Origin: Sterolibacterium sp.
GTDB lineage: Bacteria > Pseudomonadota > Gammaproteobacteria > Burkholderiales > Rhodocyclaceae
Assembly: GCA_018061005.1 (NCBI GenBank)
Contig: JAGOVA010000001.1
Span: 1 to 64,000 of the forward strand
Direction: 5' to 3'
Length of the DNA stretch: 64,000 bases
The notes under the pieces are model-generated. The model searched no databases, was not told where the DNA came from, and was given only the letters and a program-made list of their open reading frames with translations. Of the stretch, positions 43,877 to 53,726 are shown in pieces (the first letter of the stretch is position 1; each line of letters opens with the position of its first letter). A program made the position numbers and the translations under genes.

Positions 43877-45148
43877 ATGGCGCAAATACTGGTCGTCGAT
43901 GATGAAATGGGTATCCGCGAACTGCTCTCGGAGATACTCGCCGACGAAGGTCATGATGTACGGCTCGCTGAAAATGCTGCCGCCGCACGTCTGGCACGCG
44001 AAGCCGCGCGCCCCGATCTGGTGCTGCTGGACATCTGGATGCCGGATACCGATGGCATCACCCTGCTCAAGGAATGGGCGGCCAACGGGCAGCTGACCAT
44101 GCCGGTCATCATGATGTCCGGACACGGCACCATCGATACCGCCGTCGAAGCCACCCGTATCGGCGCGCTCGACTTTCTGGAAAAGCCGATCGCCCTGCAA
44201 AAGCTGCTCGCTGCCGTCAAAAAAGGGCTGACCAAATTGCCAGCCCCAGTGACCAGCGGGCTTACGCTGGCAGCCTTCACGCGCTCCGCCGCCTTGCGCG
44301 ATCTGCGCAAACGCCTTGAACAGGTGGCCACCAGCAGTCGTGCCGTCATGCTGCGCTCAGCCCCCGGCGGGCTGGCCGAGCTGACCGCACGCACCCTGCA
44401 GGCCGCCGGTAAAACCTGGCTCGATCTGGCACAAGACAGTGCCCCGCTCACCCTGGAAACCCTGGAAAGCGCGCGTGGCGGGTTGCTGTTCGTCGACGAA
44501 CTGGGACGGCTGAACCGCCTGCAGCAAAAGAACCTGCTGTTTGCTGCCGAACGTCTGGCGCGTTACGACCTGCGTCTGGTCGCCGCGACGGCCATGGACA
44601 CCGCCGCACTCACCCATCAGGGCTGGGAAGATGCCCAGCTCAAACAGATTTTTGATGTCTGGCTGAGCATTCCTTCCCTGGCCGAATTACGCGACGAAAT
44701 CCCGGAAATCGCCAGCCATCTGCTGACCCAGCGCATCGAAGCCGGCGAAGTCCCGGTGCGGCGTTTTTCCACAGCAGCACTCAACGCGCTGCGCCAGCAC
44801 GACTGGCCAAATGGTTACGACGAGCTGAAAAACACCGTGAAATCGCTGGCCCTGGCCGCGCTCGACGAGGAAATCCTGGCCGAAGACGTCACCCGGCTGT
44901 TTGTCGCCCAAGGCCACGGCATCCCACTACCGGGTGGGTTTTCCGCCGAAATCCTCAATTTGCCGCTGCGCGAGGCGCGTGAATCCTTCGAGCGCATCTA
45001 CTTTGAGCACCATCTGCAAACCGATGGCCACAACATGACCCGGCTGGCCGAAAAAACCGGCCTCGAACGGACTCATCTGTACCGCAAACTCAAAGACCTC
45101 GGCCTGCGCTCCGGGCGCAAGGAAGAGGAACGGGTGGCCGGGGAATAG
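43877..45148 (+). CDS. ntrX: NtrX-type response regulator with degenerate AAA+ domain
   Basis: A 423-residue regulator. The receiver domain is complete: VVDDEMGIRELLSEIL, phospho-aspartate in LVLLDIWMPDTDG and the lysine in FLEKPI. The central AAA+ domain is degenerate: where Walker A should be there is RSAPGGLAELTA with no GxxxxGK, no GAFTGA is present and the stretch before the Walker B-like GGLLFVDEL is shortened. The C-terminal Fis-type helix-turn-helix (NMTRLAEKTGLERTHLYRKLKDLGL) is intact. It therefore probably controls transcription without sigma-54 ATPase activity. AAGGAAG lies upstream of the ATG. It converges with parB, 8 bases away. Confidence 0.93.
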   Translation: MAQILVVDDEMGIRELLSEILADEGHDVRLAENAAAARLAREAARPDLVLLDIWMPDTDGITLLKEWAANGQLTMPVIMMSGHGTIDTAVEATRIGALDFLEKPIALQKLLAAVKKGLTKLPAPVTSGLTLAAFTRSAALRDLRKRLEQVATSSRAVMLRSAPGGLAELTARTLQAAGKTWLDLAQDSAPLTLETLESARGGLLFVDELGRLNRLQQKNLLFAAERLARYDLRLVAATAMDTAALTHQGWEDAQLKQIFDVWLSIPSLAELRDEIPEIASHLLTQRIEAGEVPVRRFSTAALNALRQHDWPNGYDELKNTVKSLALAALDEEILAEDVTRLFVAQGHGIPLPGGFSAEILNLPLREARESFERIYFEHHLQTDGHNMTRLAEKTGLERTHLYRKLKDLGLRSGRKEEERVAGE

Positions 45149-45156
45149 CCAGCGAA

Positions 45157-46017
45157 TCAGTCTTTCGCAATCCCCAGTCGTTCCAGCAAGCCATCGAGCT
45201 GATCGAGGCTGCTGAAATCGATGGTCAGACTGCCCGCGCCTTGCTTGCGGGTCACCAGCTTGACCGGTGCGCCCAACGTATCGGCGATGCTTTCCTGCAG
45301 GCGCAGCAGATCACGATCAACTTTGACCTCGCTCACCCGCTCGGCCGGCGGATGCAGTTCGCGCTGCACCAGTTTTTCAGTTTCACGCACTGACAGCCGT
45401 TTATGCACCACCAACGCCGCCAGCCGCGCCTGTTCCGCTTTCGACAACGGCAGCAAGGCACGCGCATGCCCCATGTCGAGTTCGCCGGAAAACAGGCATT
45501 CCTGCACGGGTTTGGCCAGATGCAGCAAGCGCAGCAGATTCGAAGCGGCCGGGCGTGAGCGGCCGACGGCATCGGCCGCCTGCTGATGGCTCATGCCGAA
45601 TTCATCGATCAGCCGCTGCAAACCCGCCGCCTCTTCCAGCGGGTTGAGGTTTTCACGCTGGATGTTTTCAATCAACGACATGGCCAGGGTGGCCTCATCG
45701 GGGATTTCGCGCACCAGCACCGGGACTTCGCTCACGCCAGCCAGTTGCGCGGCACGCCAGCGACGCTCACCGGCGATGATTTCATAGAGATCCTCGCCCA
45801 GCGGACGTACCAGGATCGGCTGCATGATGCCCTGCGCCTTGATCGAAGCAGCCAGTTCATTCAGCGAATCCTGATCCATGCGCGTGCGTGGCTGGTATTT
45901 GCCGGGTTGCAGACGCGTCACCGGCAGGCTGTCCTGGCGGGTGGCTTCCGGTGCGGATTGTGCATCCAGCAATGCGCCCAGGCCGCGACCCAGACCCTTC
46001 ATTTTCGGGGGATTCAT
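45157..46017 (-). CDS. parB: Chromosome-partitioning protein ParB
   Basis: A 286-residue CTP-dependent DNA clamp. The N-terminus KMKGLGRGLGALL is the ParA-interacting segment; LPVTRLQPGKYQPRTRMDQDSLNELAASIKAQGIMQPILVRPL and YEIIAGERRWRAAQLAGVSEVPVLV (the ENIQR-type box continues as SLIENIQRENLNPLEEA) give the CTP-binding domain. The helix-turn-helix is MSHQQAADAVGRSRPAASNLLRLLHL and the C-terminal dimer domain closes the protein. Two parS sites lie about 3.4 kb away, at 49409-49438 and 49467-49482. Confidence 0.97.
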   Translation of the reverse strand: MNPPKMKGLGRGLGALLDAQSAPEATRQDSLPVTRLQPGKYQPRTRMDQDSLNELAASIKAQGIMQPILVRPLGEDLYEIIAGERRWRAAQLAGVSEVPVLVREIPDEATLAMSLIENIQRENLNPLEEAAGLQRLIDEFGMSHQQAADAVGRSRPAASNLLRLLHLAKPVQECLFSGELDMGHARALLPLSKAEQARLAALVVHKRLSVRETEKLVQRELHPPAERVSEVKVDRDLLRLQESIADTLGAPVKLVTRKQGAGSLTIDFSSLDQLDGLLERLGIAKD

Positions 46018-46033
46018 TTTTTCTCCTTGCAGA

Positions 46034-46798
46034 TCACAGCGCAGCCACGCGCTCGATCATCTCGGCAGCAAACGCCAGATAAGCCTGCGCGCCCTTGGAA
46101 CTTTTATCGAACAGCACACCGGGAATCCCGTAACTGGGTGCTTCCGCCAGACGCACATTACGCGGCACGATAGTGGAAAACACCTTGTCACCAAAATGCT
46201 GTTCCAGCTCGGCAGAAACCTGATGCCCCAGCGTGGCACGGCTGTCGAACATCACCCGCAGAATGCCGATTATTTTCAGGTCGCGGTTAAGGTTGGCGTG
46301 CACTTTCTTGATGGTATTCACCAGATCGGACAAACCCTCCAGTGCATAATATTCACATTGCATTGGAATGATAACCCCATGCGCCGCACACAAGCCATTG
46401 AGCGTCAGCATCGAGAGCGAGGGCGGGCAATCAATCAGAACAAAATCGTATTCATCCACATGGGCGGCCAGCGCTTCCTTGAGCCGGGTTTCGCGCCGCT
46501 CCAGTTCGACCATTTCGACCTCGGCACCGGCCAGATCACGATTGGCGGGTAACAGGTCATATTTGGCCGCGCAGGTCACCCGCACATCGATCAGGCTCGC
46601 CAACCCCAGCAGCAGGTGATAGACGGATTGTTCCAGCGTACGCTTGTCGACACCGCTGCCCATCGTGGCATTGCCCTGCGGATCGAGATCGATCAGCAGG
46701 GTACGTTGCCCCTTGGCCGCCAGCGCAGCCGCCAGATTGACCGTGGTGGTGGTCTTGCCGACCCCGCCTTTCTGATTGGCGATGGCAAAAATGTGCAT
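46034..46798 (-). CDS. parA: Chromosome-partitioning ATPase ParA (Soj)
   Basis: A 254-residue deviant-Walker ATPase. Walker A is ANQKGGVGKTTTTVNLAAALA (about residues 7-27) with the signature lysine, Walker A' LLIDLDPQGNATMGSG, and Walker B FVLIDCPPSLSMLTLNGL. It binds DNA non-specifically and works with ParB at parS to segregate the origin region. The stop lies 16 bases before the parB start, so the two are co-expressed; rsmG lies directly upstream. Confidence 0.97.
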   Translation of the reverse strand: MHIFAIANQKGGVGKTTTTVNLAAALAAKGQRTLLIDLDPQGNATMGSGVDKRTLEQSVYHLLLGLASLIDVRVTCAAKYDLLPANRDLAGAEVEMVELERRETRLKEALAAHVDEYDFVLIDCPPSLSMLTLNGLCAAHGVIIPMQCEYYALEGLSDLVNTIKKVHANLNRDLKIIGILRVMFDSRATLGHQVSAELEQHFGDKVFSTIVPRNVRLAEAPSYGIPGVLFDKSSKGAQAYLAFAAEMIERVAAL

Positions 46799-46810
46799 GC
46801 CGGTTTCCTT

Positions 46811-47449
46811 TTAATTGCGGATAATCGAAATCAGATGACGCTGCGCGTCGAGCCCGGGAACCTTCAGGGGCTGTGTTTGCGCTACTCGCCAGCCGGGCGG
46901 CAATTGGGCGATTTCTTCCAGAGGATCAACCCCTTTCATAGCCAGCAACGGCGCATCCCCGACCACCAGATGGCCGGCCACCCGGACGAACAGGGCGATT
47001 TCGGCAAAAGCCCGCGAAATACCGGCATCCAGCGGCGCCGTGGGCTTGTAGTCTTCGACCCGGCCACAGTAAACGCTCACATGATTCAGCCCCAGTTCGA
47101 TTTTGGCCTGTTGTAGAAAGGTGGCTTTCTTGTGGTTCGATTCAATCAACGTCACCACCAGATCAGGACGCGCCAGTGCCAGGGGGATGCCCGGCAAGCC
47201 GCCGCCACTCCCCACATCGGCGAGGCGGGTGTATCCCGTCAAATAAGGCAATACGGCCAGGGAATCGAGCAGATGCTGGACAACCATCTGACGCTCATCA
47301 CGGACGGCCGTCAGGTTGTACACCCGGTTCCACTTCGACAGCAACGCCAGATAATCCAGCAGACGGGCTTCCACTGTCTGCGGTAAATCCAGACCCAGGC
47401 ACATCATGCCTTCATGCAGCGATGTCGCCAGTACGGAAGATGAACTCAT
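46811..47449 (-). CDS. rsmG: 16S rRNA guanine-527 N7-methyltransferase
   Basis: A 212-residue SAM-dependent enzyme (GidB). The motifs are [28 protein letters not shown] and [40 protein letters not shown] (SAM site, about residues 78-115). It methylates N7 of G527 in 16S rRNA. Its start overlaps the mnmG stop by four bases (ATGA), the usual mnmG-rsmG-parA-parB order. Confidence 0.96.
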   Translation of the reverse strand: MSSSSVLATSLHEGMMCLGLDLPQTVEARLLDYLALLSKWNRVYNLTAVRDERQMVVQHLLDSLAVLPYLTGYTRLADVGSGGGLPGIPLALARPDLVVTLIESNHKKATFLQQAKIELGLNHVSVYCGRVEDYKPTAPLDAGISRAFAEIALFVRVAGHLVVGDAPLLAMKGVDPLEEIAQLPPGWRVAQTQPLKVPGLDAQRHLISIIRN

Positions 47450-49344
47450 GGGCGGGCTTTCTCCTGCAGGGTGCGCCGCTTCAGGTGCACCAGCAGCAAT
47501 GAAATGGCTGCGGGGGTAATCCCCTGGATGCGGGATGCCTGGCCGAGGGTTTCCGGCCGATGTTGGGTCAGGCGTTGCCGAACCTCGATCGACAGGCCAT
47601 GCACCGCGGTGTAATCCAGATCGTCCGGTAAGCGCAGCGATTCATTCGCCTGGCTGCGCTGCACATCTTCCTGCTGACGATCGATATAACCTTGGTATTT
47701 GGCCTGAATTTCCACCTGCTCGATGACCCGATCATCCAGTGCCCCCGCTTCGCCAAAGCCGGGGAGTGTCGCCAGCGTGGTGTAACTGACCGGCGGGCGG
47801 CGCAGCAGATCAAACAGCCGATATTCCCGCTCTAGCGGTTGCCCCAGCACACGCAACGCATCGGCTGCCCCGATCTGCTTCGGCTGTGCCCAGGTCATCT
47901 TGAGCCGTTCACTTTCGGCAGCGATCGCGTCGCGCTTACGATTAAAAGCATCCCAACGCGCATCATCGACCAGCCCGAACTGGCGGCCAATTTCGGTCAG
48001 CCGCAAATCAGCATTATCCTCACGCAAGCTCAAGCGATATTCGGCACGGCTGGTAAACATGCGGTAAGGCTCAGAAACTCCACGCGTAATCAGGTCATCC
48101 ACCAGCACGCCCAGATACGCCTGATCGCGCCGGGGTGACCAGGCGTCAACCTTGCCTTGTGCCTGCAGCGCCGCGTTGAGCCCCGCCAGCAATCCTTGCG
48201 CGGCGGCCTCTTCGTAACCCGTCGTCCCATTGATCTGACCGGCAAAAAACAGCCCGGCTATGGATTTTGTCTCCAGCGTCGCCTTCAGGTTGCGCGGGTC
48301 GAAATAGTCATATTCGATGGCATAACCCGGCCGCAAAATATGTGCATTTTCCAGACCACGCAAACTGCGTACCAGATCAAGCTGCACATCAAACGGCAAA
48401 CTGGTGGAGACCCCCTGCGGATAAATCTCATGGGTAGTCAAACCTTCCGGCTCAAGGAAAATCTGATGGCTATCCTTACCGGCAAACCGATGAATTTTGT
48501 CTTCAATGGAAGGGCAGTAGCGCGGCCCCACCCCTTCGATCACTCCGGTAAACATGGGTGAACGATCCAACCCCGCACGGATGATGTCGTGCGTGCGTTC
48601 GTTGGTATGTGTAATCCAGCACGGCACCTGGCGCGGATGCTGCTCGCGACGACCCATAAATGAAAACACCGGCGCAGGATCATCGCCTGGCTGAGCCTGG
48701 CAAACAGAATAATCGATGGTGCGCCCATCGATGCGTGGCGGCGTGCCGGTTTTAAGCCGACCGATCGGCAAGCGCAATTCACGCAACCGCTGCGACAACG
48801 CGATGGCCGGCGGGTCACCCGCCCGCCCCGCCGGGTAATGACTCAGCCCCACATGCACCAGGCCATTCAGGAAAGTCCCGGCCGTCAGCACCACCGCAGG
48901 TGCTTCGAAGCGGATCCCCAGTTGGGTGACCACGCCACTCACACGCTCGCCCGTCAGCAGCAAATCATCCACCGCCTGCTGGAACAGTGTCAAATTAGGC
49001 TGGTTTTCCAGACGCTGACGGATGGCTGCCTTGTAAAGCAAGCGATCCGCCTGCGCCCGGGTCGCCCGTACCGCAGGCCCTTTGCTCGAATTCAGCGTAC
49101 GAAACTGGATACCCGCCTCATCCGTCACACTGGCCATCGCCCCACCGAGCGCGTCCACTTCCTTGACCAGATGCCCTTTACCAATGCCGCCGATCGACGG
49201 ATTACAGGACATCTGCCCCAGCGTTTCAATGTTATGCGTCAGCAACAAGGTCTGCGCGCCACAACGTGCCGCTGCCAGTGCCGCTTCAGTTCCGGCATGA
49301 CCACCGCCGATCACAATGACATCAAAACGCTTTGAAAACAACAT
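47446..49344 (-). CDS. mnmG: tRNA uridine-34 carboxymethylaminomethyl synthase, MnmG subunit
   Basis: A 632-residue FAD protein (GidA) that works with MnmE to modify U34 of certain tRNAs. The FAD-binding motif [21 protein letters not shown] is at about residues 9-29; [22 protein letters not shown] and [14 protein letters not shown] are family signatures, and the C-terminal YQGYIDRQ helical domain binds MnmE. I start at the ATG at 49344; the frame is open to 49398 but homology and length argue against it. The two parS sites lie just upstream of the gene. Confidence 0.97.
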   Translation of the reverse strand: MLFSKRFDVIVIGGGHAGTEAALAAARCGAQTLLLTHNIETLGQMSCNPSIGGIGKGHLVKEVDALGGAMASVTDEAGIQFRTLNSSKGPAVRATRAQADRLLYKAAIRQRLENQPNLTLFQQAVDDLLLTGERVSGVVTQLGIRFEAPAVVLTAGTFLNGLVHVGLSHYPAGRAGDPPAIALSQRLRELRLPIGRLKTGTPPRIDGRTIDYSVCQAQPGDDPAPVFSFMGRREQHPRQVPCWITHTNERTHDIIRAGLDRSPMFTGVIEGVGPRYCPSIEDKIHRFAGKDSHQIFLEPEGLTTHEIYPQGVSTSLPFDVQLDLVRSLRGLENAHILRPGYAIEYDYFDPRNLKATLETKSIAGLFFAGQINGTTGYEEAAAQGLLAGLNAALQAQGKVDAWSPRRDQAYLGVLVDDLITRGVSEPYRMFTSRAEYRLSLREDNADLRLTEIGRQFGLVDDARWDAFNRKRDAIAAESERLKMTWAQPKQIGAADALRVLGQPLEREYRLFDLLRRPPVSYTTLATLPGFGEAGALDDRVIEQVEIQAKYQGYIDRQQEDVQRSQANESLRLPDDLDYTAVHGLSIEVRQRLTQHRPETLGQASRIQGITPAAISLLLVHLKRRTLQEKARP

Positions 49345-49408
49345 GAGGGAACCCACTGGAAAGAGGCGCAATGATACGCCAGTCATTGTCAGCCACAAAG
49401 CATCCGCC

Positions 49409-49438
49409 GGTCTTTTGTTTCACGTGAAACAAAAGACC
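49409..49438. promoter_or_regulatory. parS centromere site 1, within a 30-base perfect palindrome
   Basis: TGTTTCACGTGAAACA (49416-49431) matches the canonical parS 16-mer exactly. The symmetry extends without error to 49409 and 49438, giving a 30-base palindrome (outer arms GGTCTTT and AAAGACC) that could also act as a hairpin between mnmE and mnmG. ParB should load here. Confidence 0.96.
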
Positions 49439-49466
49439 CAGCGAATTACGATAACCGGATCAGCCG

Positions 49467-49482
49467 TGTTTCACGTGAAACA
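49467..49482. promoter_or_regulatory. parS centromere site 2
   Basis: A second exact TGTTTCACGTGAAACA, 51 bases (centre to centre) from site 1 and directly next to the mnmE stop codon at 49483. It lacks the extended palindromic arms. No third copy was seen elsewhere in the window. Confidence 0.95.
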
Positions 49483-50838
49483 TTACTTGCCAATGCAGAA
49501 GCGTGAAAATATCGCACCGAGCAAATCATCTGCTGTAAATTCACCGGTGATTTCACCGAGTGCCCACTGGCAACGCCGCAGCTCTTCCGCGCACAATTCC
49601 AGATGGGTCACGCAACTCATGGCTGCATCCAGGCTCACTTGTGCCGCCGATAGTGCCTGGAGATGTCGCTCTCGCGCCAGAATCAGGTCTTCGCCATGTT
49701 CCTGCCAGCCGACAATTCGCAGCAACTCGTCGTGGAGCAAGCCAATGCCAGCACCGTTGCGCGCCGAAACATGCAGGTGAACACAACCACCCTCCTCGCT
49801 GCGCTGTGCTGGCTGGCCGGAAAGGTCACACTTGTTATGCACCACCAGACGCTCAATACCCGCTGGCAGCCGCTGGGCAAGTGCCACATCATCCAGCGTG
49901 TAACCGTAACGTGCATCGACCAGTTGCAGGATGACATCTGCGCGTTCAATTTCATGCCAGCTGCGCTGGATGCCCAGTTGCTCAACCGTGTCTCCAGTTT
50001 CCCGCAAGCCCGCAGTGTCAATAATGTGCAAGGGGATGCCTTCAATCTGGATCATCTCTCGCACGGCATCACGGGTCGTCCCGGCGATGTCGGTCACAAT
50101 GGCGCGCTCTTCACCCGCAAGACAATTCAACAGAGAAGACTTGCCGACATTCGGCGATCCAGCCAGTACCACTTGCAGGCCACGCCGTAGCAAACTGCCT
50201 TGGCGTGCTCGCTTTTGCAAAGCCTGAAGTTCATCGTGCAAAGCTTGCAGGCGCAACACCACACGCGCGTCGCGCAACAGGGTTACTGCGTCAATTTCTT
50301 CTTCCGGAAAATCCAGGGTTGCTTCGATCAACAATCGCAGGTCGATCAAACGCTCAACAATGTCATGCACCTGGCGGGAAAACTCACCCGACAGAGAGCG
50401 TACCGCCGAGCGCGCCGCCTGCACGCTGGAAGCATCAATCAGATCTGCCACCGCCTCGGCCTGTGCCAGATCAAGCTTGTCGTTGAGAAACGCTCGCCGG
50501 GTAAATTCGCCCGGTTCAGCCAGCCGCGCACCAAGTTCTATACATCTTTGCAGCAACAGATGCATCACGACCGAGCCGCCATGCCCCTGTAGTTCGAGGA
50601 CATCCTCACCCGTAAAAGAATGGGGTGCCGGAAAATACAGCAGCAAACCCTGATCAATGGGCTGTCCTTGCGCGTCCCGAAAGTTTGCCAGCGTAGCCTG
50701 GCGCGGTACGGGGTGCAGCGCGCAAAGGCTTACCGCGAAAGCAGCCAGCCCTCGACCCGAAACCCGGACCACCCCGATTCCCCCACGCCCAGGGGCGGTG
50801 GCAATTGCGGCGATGGGAGGGAAACCAGCAGACGACAT
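49483..50838 (-). CDS. mnmE: tRNA modification GTPase MnmE
   Basis: A 451-residue potassium-dependent GTPase (TrmE). The N-terminal tetrahydrofolate-binding domain begins [20 protein letters not shown] and includes [10 protein letters not shown]; the G domain has [14 protein letters not shown] (P-loop), DIAGTTRD (switch region), [10 protein letters not shown] and NKCD. The C-terminal CIGK motif holds the conserved cysteine. I start at the ATG at 50838, where homology begins. It is the last gene of the rpmH-rnpA-yidD-yidC-mnmE group and its partner mnmG follows after the parS sites. Confidence 0.96.
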   Translation of the reverse strand: MSSAGFPPIAAIATAPGRGGIGVVRVSGRGLAAFAVSLCALHPVPRQATLANFRDAQGQPIDQGLLLYFPAPHSFTGEDVLELQGHGGSVVMHLLLQRCIELGARLAEPGEFTRRAFLNDKLDLAQAEAVADLIDASSVQAARSAVRSLSGEFSRQVHDIVERLIDLRLLIEATLDFPEEEIDAVTLLRDARVVLRLQALHDELQALQKRARQGSLLRRGLQVVLAGSPNVGKSSLLNCLAGEERAIVTDIAGTTRDAVREMIQIEGIPLHIIDTAGLRETGDTVEQLGIQRSWHEIERADVILQLVDARYGYTLDDVALAQRLPAGIERLVVHNKCDLSGQPAQRSEEGGCVHLHVSARNGAGIGLLHDELLRIVGWQEHGEDLILARERHLQALSAAQVSLDAAMSCVTHLELCAEELRRCQWALGEITGEFTADDLLGAIFSRFCIGK

Positions 50839-50892
50839 TGGCGTGTAACCACCCAACAAGTCAGATTCGAATTACGGGCGTGGCGCGTAAGT

Positions 50893-52551
50893 TCAGGCCG
50901 CTTTGGTGCCGCCTGCCTCGATCACCCGGTTGATCTGCCACTGCTGGGCAATCGACAGGACATTATTCACGATCCAGTACAGCACCAGACCCGACGGGAA
51001 AAACAGAAACATGCCGGTAAACACGATGGGCATGAACATCATGACCTTGGCCTGAATAGGATCCGGCGGCGCCGGGTTGAGGCGCATCTGGAAGATCATG
51101 GTCAGACCCATGATGATCGGCAGGACAAAATAAGGATCCTTGGCAGAAAGATCCTGGATATAACCAATGAACGGTGCGTAACGCATCTCGACCGAACCAA
51201 GCAGCACCCAATACAGGGCAATGAACACCGGGATTTGCACCAGCACCGGCAGACAACCACTCAGCGGATTGATTTTCTCGCGCTTGTAAAGCTCCATCAT
51301 TTCCTGATTGAGACGCGCGCGATCATCACCATAGGTTTCTTTGAGCTTGGTTAGCTTGGGCGCGACCACTTTCATTTTCGCCATCGACTTATAACTGGTT
51401 GCCGAGAGCGGGTAAAAAATCAGCTTGAGCAGTACGGTGAGGGCAATAATCGCCCAACCCCAGTTACCCACCCATTTATGCAGCAATTCCAGTACCCAGA
51501 ACAAAGGTGCGGCAATCACGGTCAGCCAGCCATAATCGACCACCAGATCGAGCCCCGGGGCAATCTTCGCCAGTTTGTCCTGTTCCTGCGGCCCGGCATA
51601 CAACGGCACGCCCACACTTACTGATCCACCTGGCGCAATCGAGGCCAGCGGCATCTTGAAACCGGCACGATACAGGTCATCGCCCAGTTTCTCCATGTAA
51701 AACTCCCGCTCCTGCTGCCCCTGCGGCAGCCAGGCCGACACAAAATAATGCTGCACCATGGCGATCCAGCCGTTGTCCGCCTTTTGTGCAAAATGTGCCT
51801 TACCTTTGGCAATTTCCTCGAAGCTGACTTTCTGATACTTGTCGTGCTCCGTGTAGACAGCCGGCCCCGTAAACACATGAACCCCAAATGCCCCACCGGT
51901 ACTACCCTCCGGTGGCTTGCCATCGCGCAGTATGTGGTAATACGCCGACGGAACCAGGGTCGCAGTGCCTTTGTTTGAAATTTCGTAAGCTACATCAATG
52001 AGATAGCTTCCACGATGGAAGGTATAACGCTTGCTCACGCTCACCCCGTTCGCGTCAGGCGCATGCAGCCGGACGACCAGGGAATCCTGCCCTTCCTGCA
52101 GAATTTCACTGCCCGGCTCGAAGGTATACAGTGTTTTGTGCGTTGGCAAACCCTCGCCCATCAAGCCGCTTTGCGCCTGATAAAGATGCTTTTCGCCGTT
52201 ATCGAACAACACAAAGGTTTTATTCTTATCTTCAGTTGCATGGTGCCTGACCAGTTCAAGGCGTGTCAGATCCCCGCCCTGGGCAGAAATTTCAGCCGTA
52301 TACAAGTCCGTTTTAATGATCTGGCGGGGTGCCTGAGCCGCCGCAGCCTGCGTCGCTGTTACCGCAGGTACGGCGGCACTGGTCGATAAAGAAGATAACG
52401 GCGTAGGAACCGGATCATGCGTCGCGGCCGACTGGCTGGCTGACGTTGGCGTTTTCAATGCTTGCGGATGCTCCTGCTTTTGCCAGGATTCCCAGAGCAT
52501 GATGACGGAAAAAGAAAAGACCAGCAGCAGAATCAGACGTTGGTTATCCAT
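50893..52551 (-). CDS. yidC: Membrane protein insertase YidC
   Basis: A 552-residue inner-membrane insertase. The N-terminus MDNQRLILLLVFSFSVIMLWESW is TM1; a long periplasmic beta-sandwich domain covers about 60-330; the conserved insertase core starts FWVLELLHKWVGNWGWAIIALTVLLKLIFYPLSATSYKSMAKMK and contains the positively charged groove arginine, and the last helices include GMFLFFPSGLVLYWIVNNVLSIAQQ. Length and architecture match Gram-negative YidC. The linker just after TM1 is rich in A, T, S and P. Confidence 0.97.
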   Translation of the reverse strand: MDNQRLILLLVFSFSVIMLWESWQKQEHPQALKTPTSASQSAATHDPVPTPLSSLSTSAAVPAVTATQAAAAQAPRQIIKTDLYTAEISAQGGDLTRLELVRHHATEDKNKTFVLFDNGEKHLYQAQSGLMGEGLPTHKTLYTFEPGSEILQEGQDSLVVRLHAPDANGVSVSKRYTFHRGSYLIDVAYEISNKGTATLVPSAYYHILRDGKPPEGSTGGAFGVHVFTGPAVYTEHDKYQKVSFEEIAKGKAHFAQKADNGWIAMVQHYFVSAWLPQGQQEREFYMEKLGDDLYRAGFKMPLASIAPGGSVSVGVPLYAGPQEQDKLAKIAPGLDLVVDYGWLTVIAAPLFWVLELLHKWVGNWGWAIIALTVLLKLIFYPLSATSYKSMAKMKVVAPKLTKLKETYGDDRARLNQEMMELYKREKINPLSGCLPVLVQIPVFIALYWVLLGSVEMRYAPFIGYIQDLSAKDPYFVLPIIMGLTMIFQMRLNPAPPDPIQAKVMMFMPIVFTGMFLFFPSGLVLYWIVNNVLSIAQQWQINRVIEAGGTKAA

Positions 52552-52586
52552 CGACGACTATCTTTCGAAAACGAGAGAAAAGAACT

Positions 52587-52808
52587 TCAGGGAACCGGGT
52601 CAAAACCCCCAGGATGCCACGGATGACAACGCCCCAAACGGTGTAGTGCTAAACCGCCGCCCCGTAGCAAGCCGTGCCGCTGCAAAGCTTCGTCGGCATA
52701 GGCGGAACAACTCGGATAAAAACGGCAGTGCGACCCGAGCAAGGGACTAATAAAATAGCGATAAAAACGGATCAACCCGATCAACGGAGAAATCAATAAT
52801 GTTTTCAT
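52587..52808 (-). CDS. yidD: Membrane protein insertion efficiency factor YidD
   Basis: A 73-residue protein with the family motif [58 protein letters not shown], including the three conserved cysteines. I start at the ATG at 52808, seven bases after the rnpA stop; the longer frame to 52904 overlaps rnpA and is not needed. It is thought to help Sec/YidC-dependent insertion. Confidence 0.94.
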   Translation of the reverse strand: MKTLLISPLIGLIRFYRYFISPLLGSHCRFYPSCSAYADEALQRHGLLRGGGLALHRLGRCHPWHPGGFDPVP

Positions 52809-52815
52809 CGCGTAA

Positions 52816-53229
52816 TCAAGCAGGGTTTTGCGGGGTTTTATTTTGAACGGTGTTGCCACCTGAACGTTCCATGAAACGCTCCAGCAACTGATCAATATCT
52901 GCACGCCAGAGTTGTCGCATCACAATCCGGCTTTCTGTCTCACTGCCGCGGATACTACCAGGTGGACGGGCCAGACGTAACACCAGATCATAAGACGGTA
53001 AACGCCCCCCACCACGGGCATGACGAAAAGACTCACGCGCCAGACGTTTCAACAAATTACGTTGAACGGCACGGCGCGCCAGTTTTTTAGCCACAACCAA
53101 GCCCAGACGTGCATTTTCTGCCCCCAGGGGGTCACAGGCTGAATAATGTAAATCGAAGTACTTGCCGCGCAATTTGCTGCGCGCGGCAAACACTCTGGAA
53201 AAATCCGCAGCCGTATGCAGTCTGAACAT
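52816..53229 (-). CDS. rnpA: Ribonuclease P protein component
   Basis: A 137-residue basic protein that binds RNase P RNA. Conserved parts are [59 protein letters not shown] (the RNR-type motif, here QRNLLKR) and a C-terminal tail longer than in E. coli (119 residues). It starts unusually far (304 bases) from the upstream rpmH gene and behind a terminator-like hairpin, unlike the near contact seen in most bacteria. Confidence 0.95.
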   Translation of the reverse strand: MFRLHTAADFSRVFAARSKLRGKYFDLHYSACDPLGAENARLGLVVAKKLARRAVQRNLLKRLARESFRHARGGGRLPSYDLVLRLARPPGSIRGSETESRIVMRQLWRADIDQLLERFMERSGGNTVQNKTPQNPA

Positions 53230-53241
53230 GCCTTACGCCCG

Positions 53242-53284
53242 AAAAAACACAACGCGGACTTTCTCTACCTTAAAGAAATCCGCG
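53242..53284 (-). terminator. Terminator-like hairpin between rpmH and rnpA
   Basis: Read on the minus strand, CGCGGATTTCTT and AGAAAGTCCGCG form an imperfect stem of about eleven pairs around a short loop (53253-53284), followed by TTGTGTTTTTTC. This is a plausible intrinsic terminator or attenuator 13 bases before the rnpA start and would lower rnpA relative to rpmH. Confidence 0.6.
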
Positions 53285-53533
53285 TCGATCATTGCGTAAT
53301 GTACATGGTGTGCATGGTGTGATGGTGTGCGTAATATTTATGAACGACCAAAGGTCACTAAACCCATGGCGTACATAGACACATAAACCGCATGTACTGC
53401 ATACCGATGCTGCCAGCAAGTCCAGCAACTCCGTCCAGTCCATCAAGTCTGCATCGAAGCGAAAACAAAAAACTTTCGCCCCCACAAAGACTACAAAAAC
53501 TACAAAGACTTTAGAAACTGTAGACTCGCTGCC
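53285..53533. other. Non-coding spacer between rpmH and rnpA
   Basis: About 250 bases without a convincing gene. On the plus strand there is short-period repetition, with GGTGTG recurring near 53306-53328 (ATGGTGTGCATGGTGTGATG) and AAAGACTACAAAAACTACAA near 53485-53512. A 71-codon open frame on the minus strand (53270-53485) is cysteine-rich but has no ribosome binding site or known domain. Confidence 0.55.
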
Positions 53534-53668
53534 TCAAACACCCAGGCGACTACGGCCTTTGGCGCGACGGGCACGAATCACGGCACGACCACCGCGAGTA
53601 CGCATGCGTACGAGAAAGCCGTGGGTACGCTTACGGCGCACGACCGAAGGCTGATAAGTACGTTTCAT
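53534..53668 (-). CDS. rpmH: 50S ribosomal protein L34
   Basis: A 44-residue ribosomal protein with the universal L34 sequence, beginning [18 protein letters not shown] and ending GRSRLGV; more than a third of residues are R or K. It is too short for most gene callers with length cut-offs. AGAGGA lies eight bases before the ATG, and a strong promoter is found 30 bases further up. It heads the rnpA-yidD-yidC-mnmE group and is divergent from dnaA. Confidence 0.97.
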   Translation of the reverse strand: MKRTYQPSVVRRKRTHGFLVRMRTRGGRAVIRARRAKGRSRLGV

Positions 53669-53697
53669 GGCAAAAATCCTCTAGAAAAGAACCCGCG

Positions 53698-53726
53698 ATT
53701 ACAGCTTTTTGACACGGCTTTGTCAA
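53698..53726 (-). promoter_or_regulatory. rpmH promoter
   Basis: On the minus strand TTGACA (53721-53726) and TGTAAT (53698-53703) are separated by 17 bases. The start of transcription would fall about 20 bases before the rpmH ATG. The -35 box is one half of a palindrome shared with the dnaA promoter. Confidence 0.7.

Noticed and set aside
53270..53485. A 71-codon cysteine-rich frame between rpmH and rnpA
   Set aside because: No ribosome binding site and built partly from simple repeats and the hairpin upstream of rnpA.
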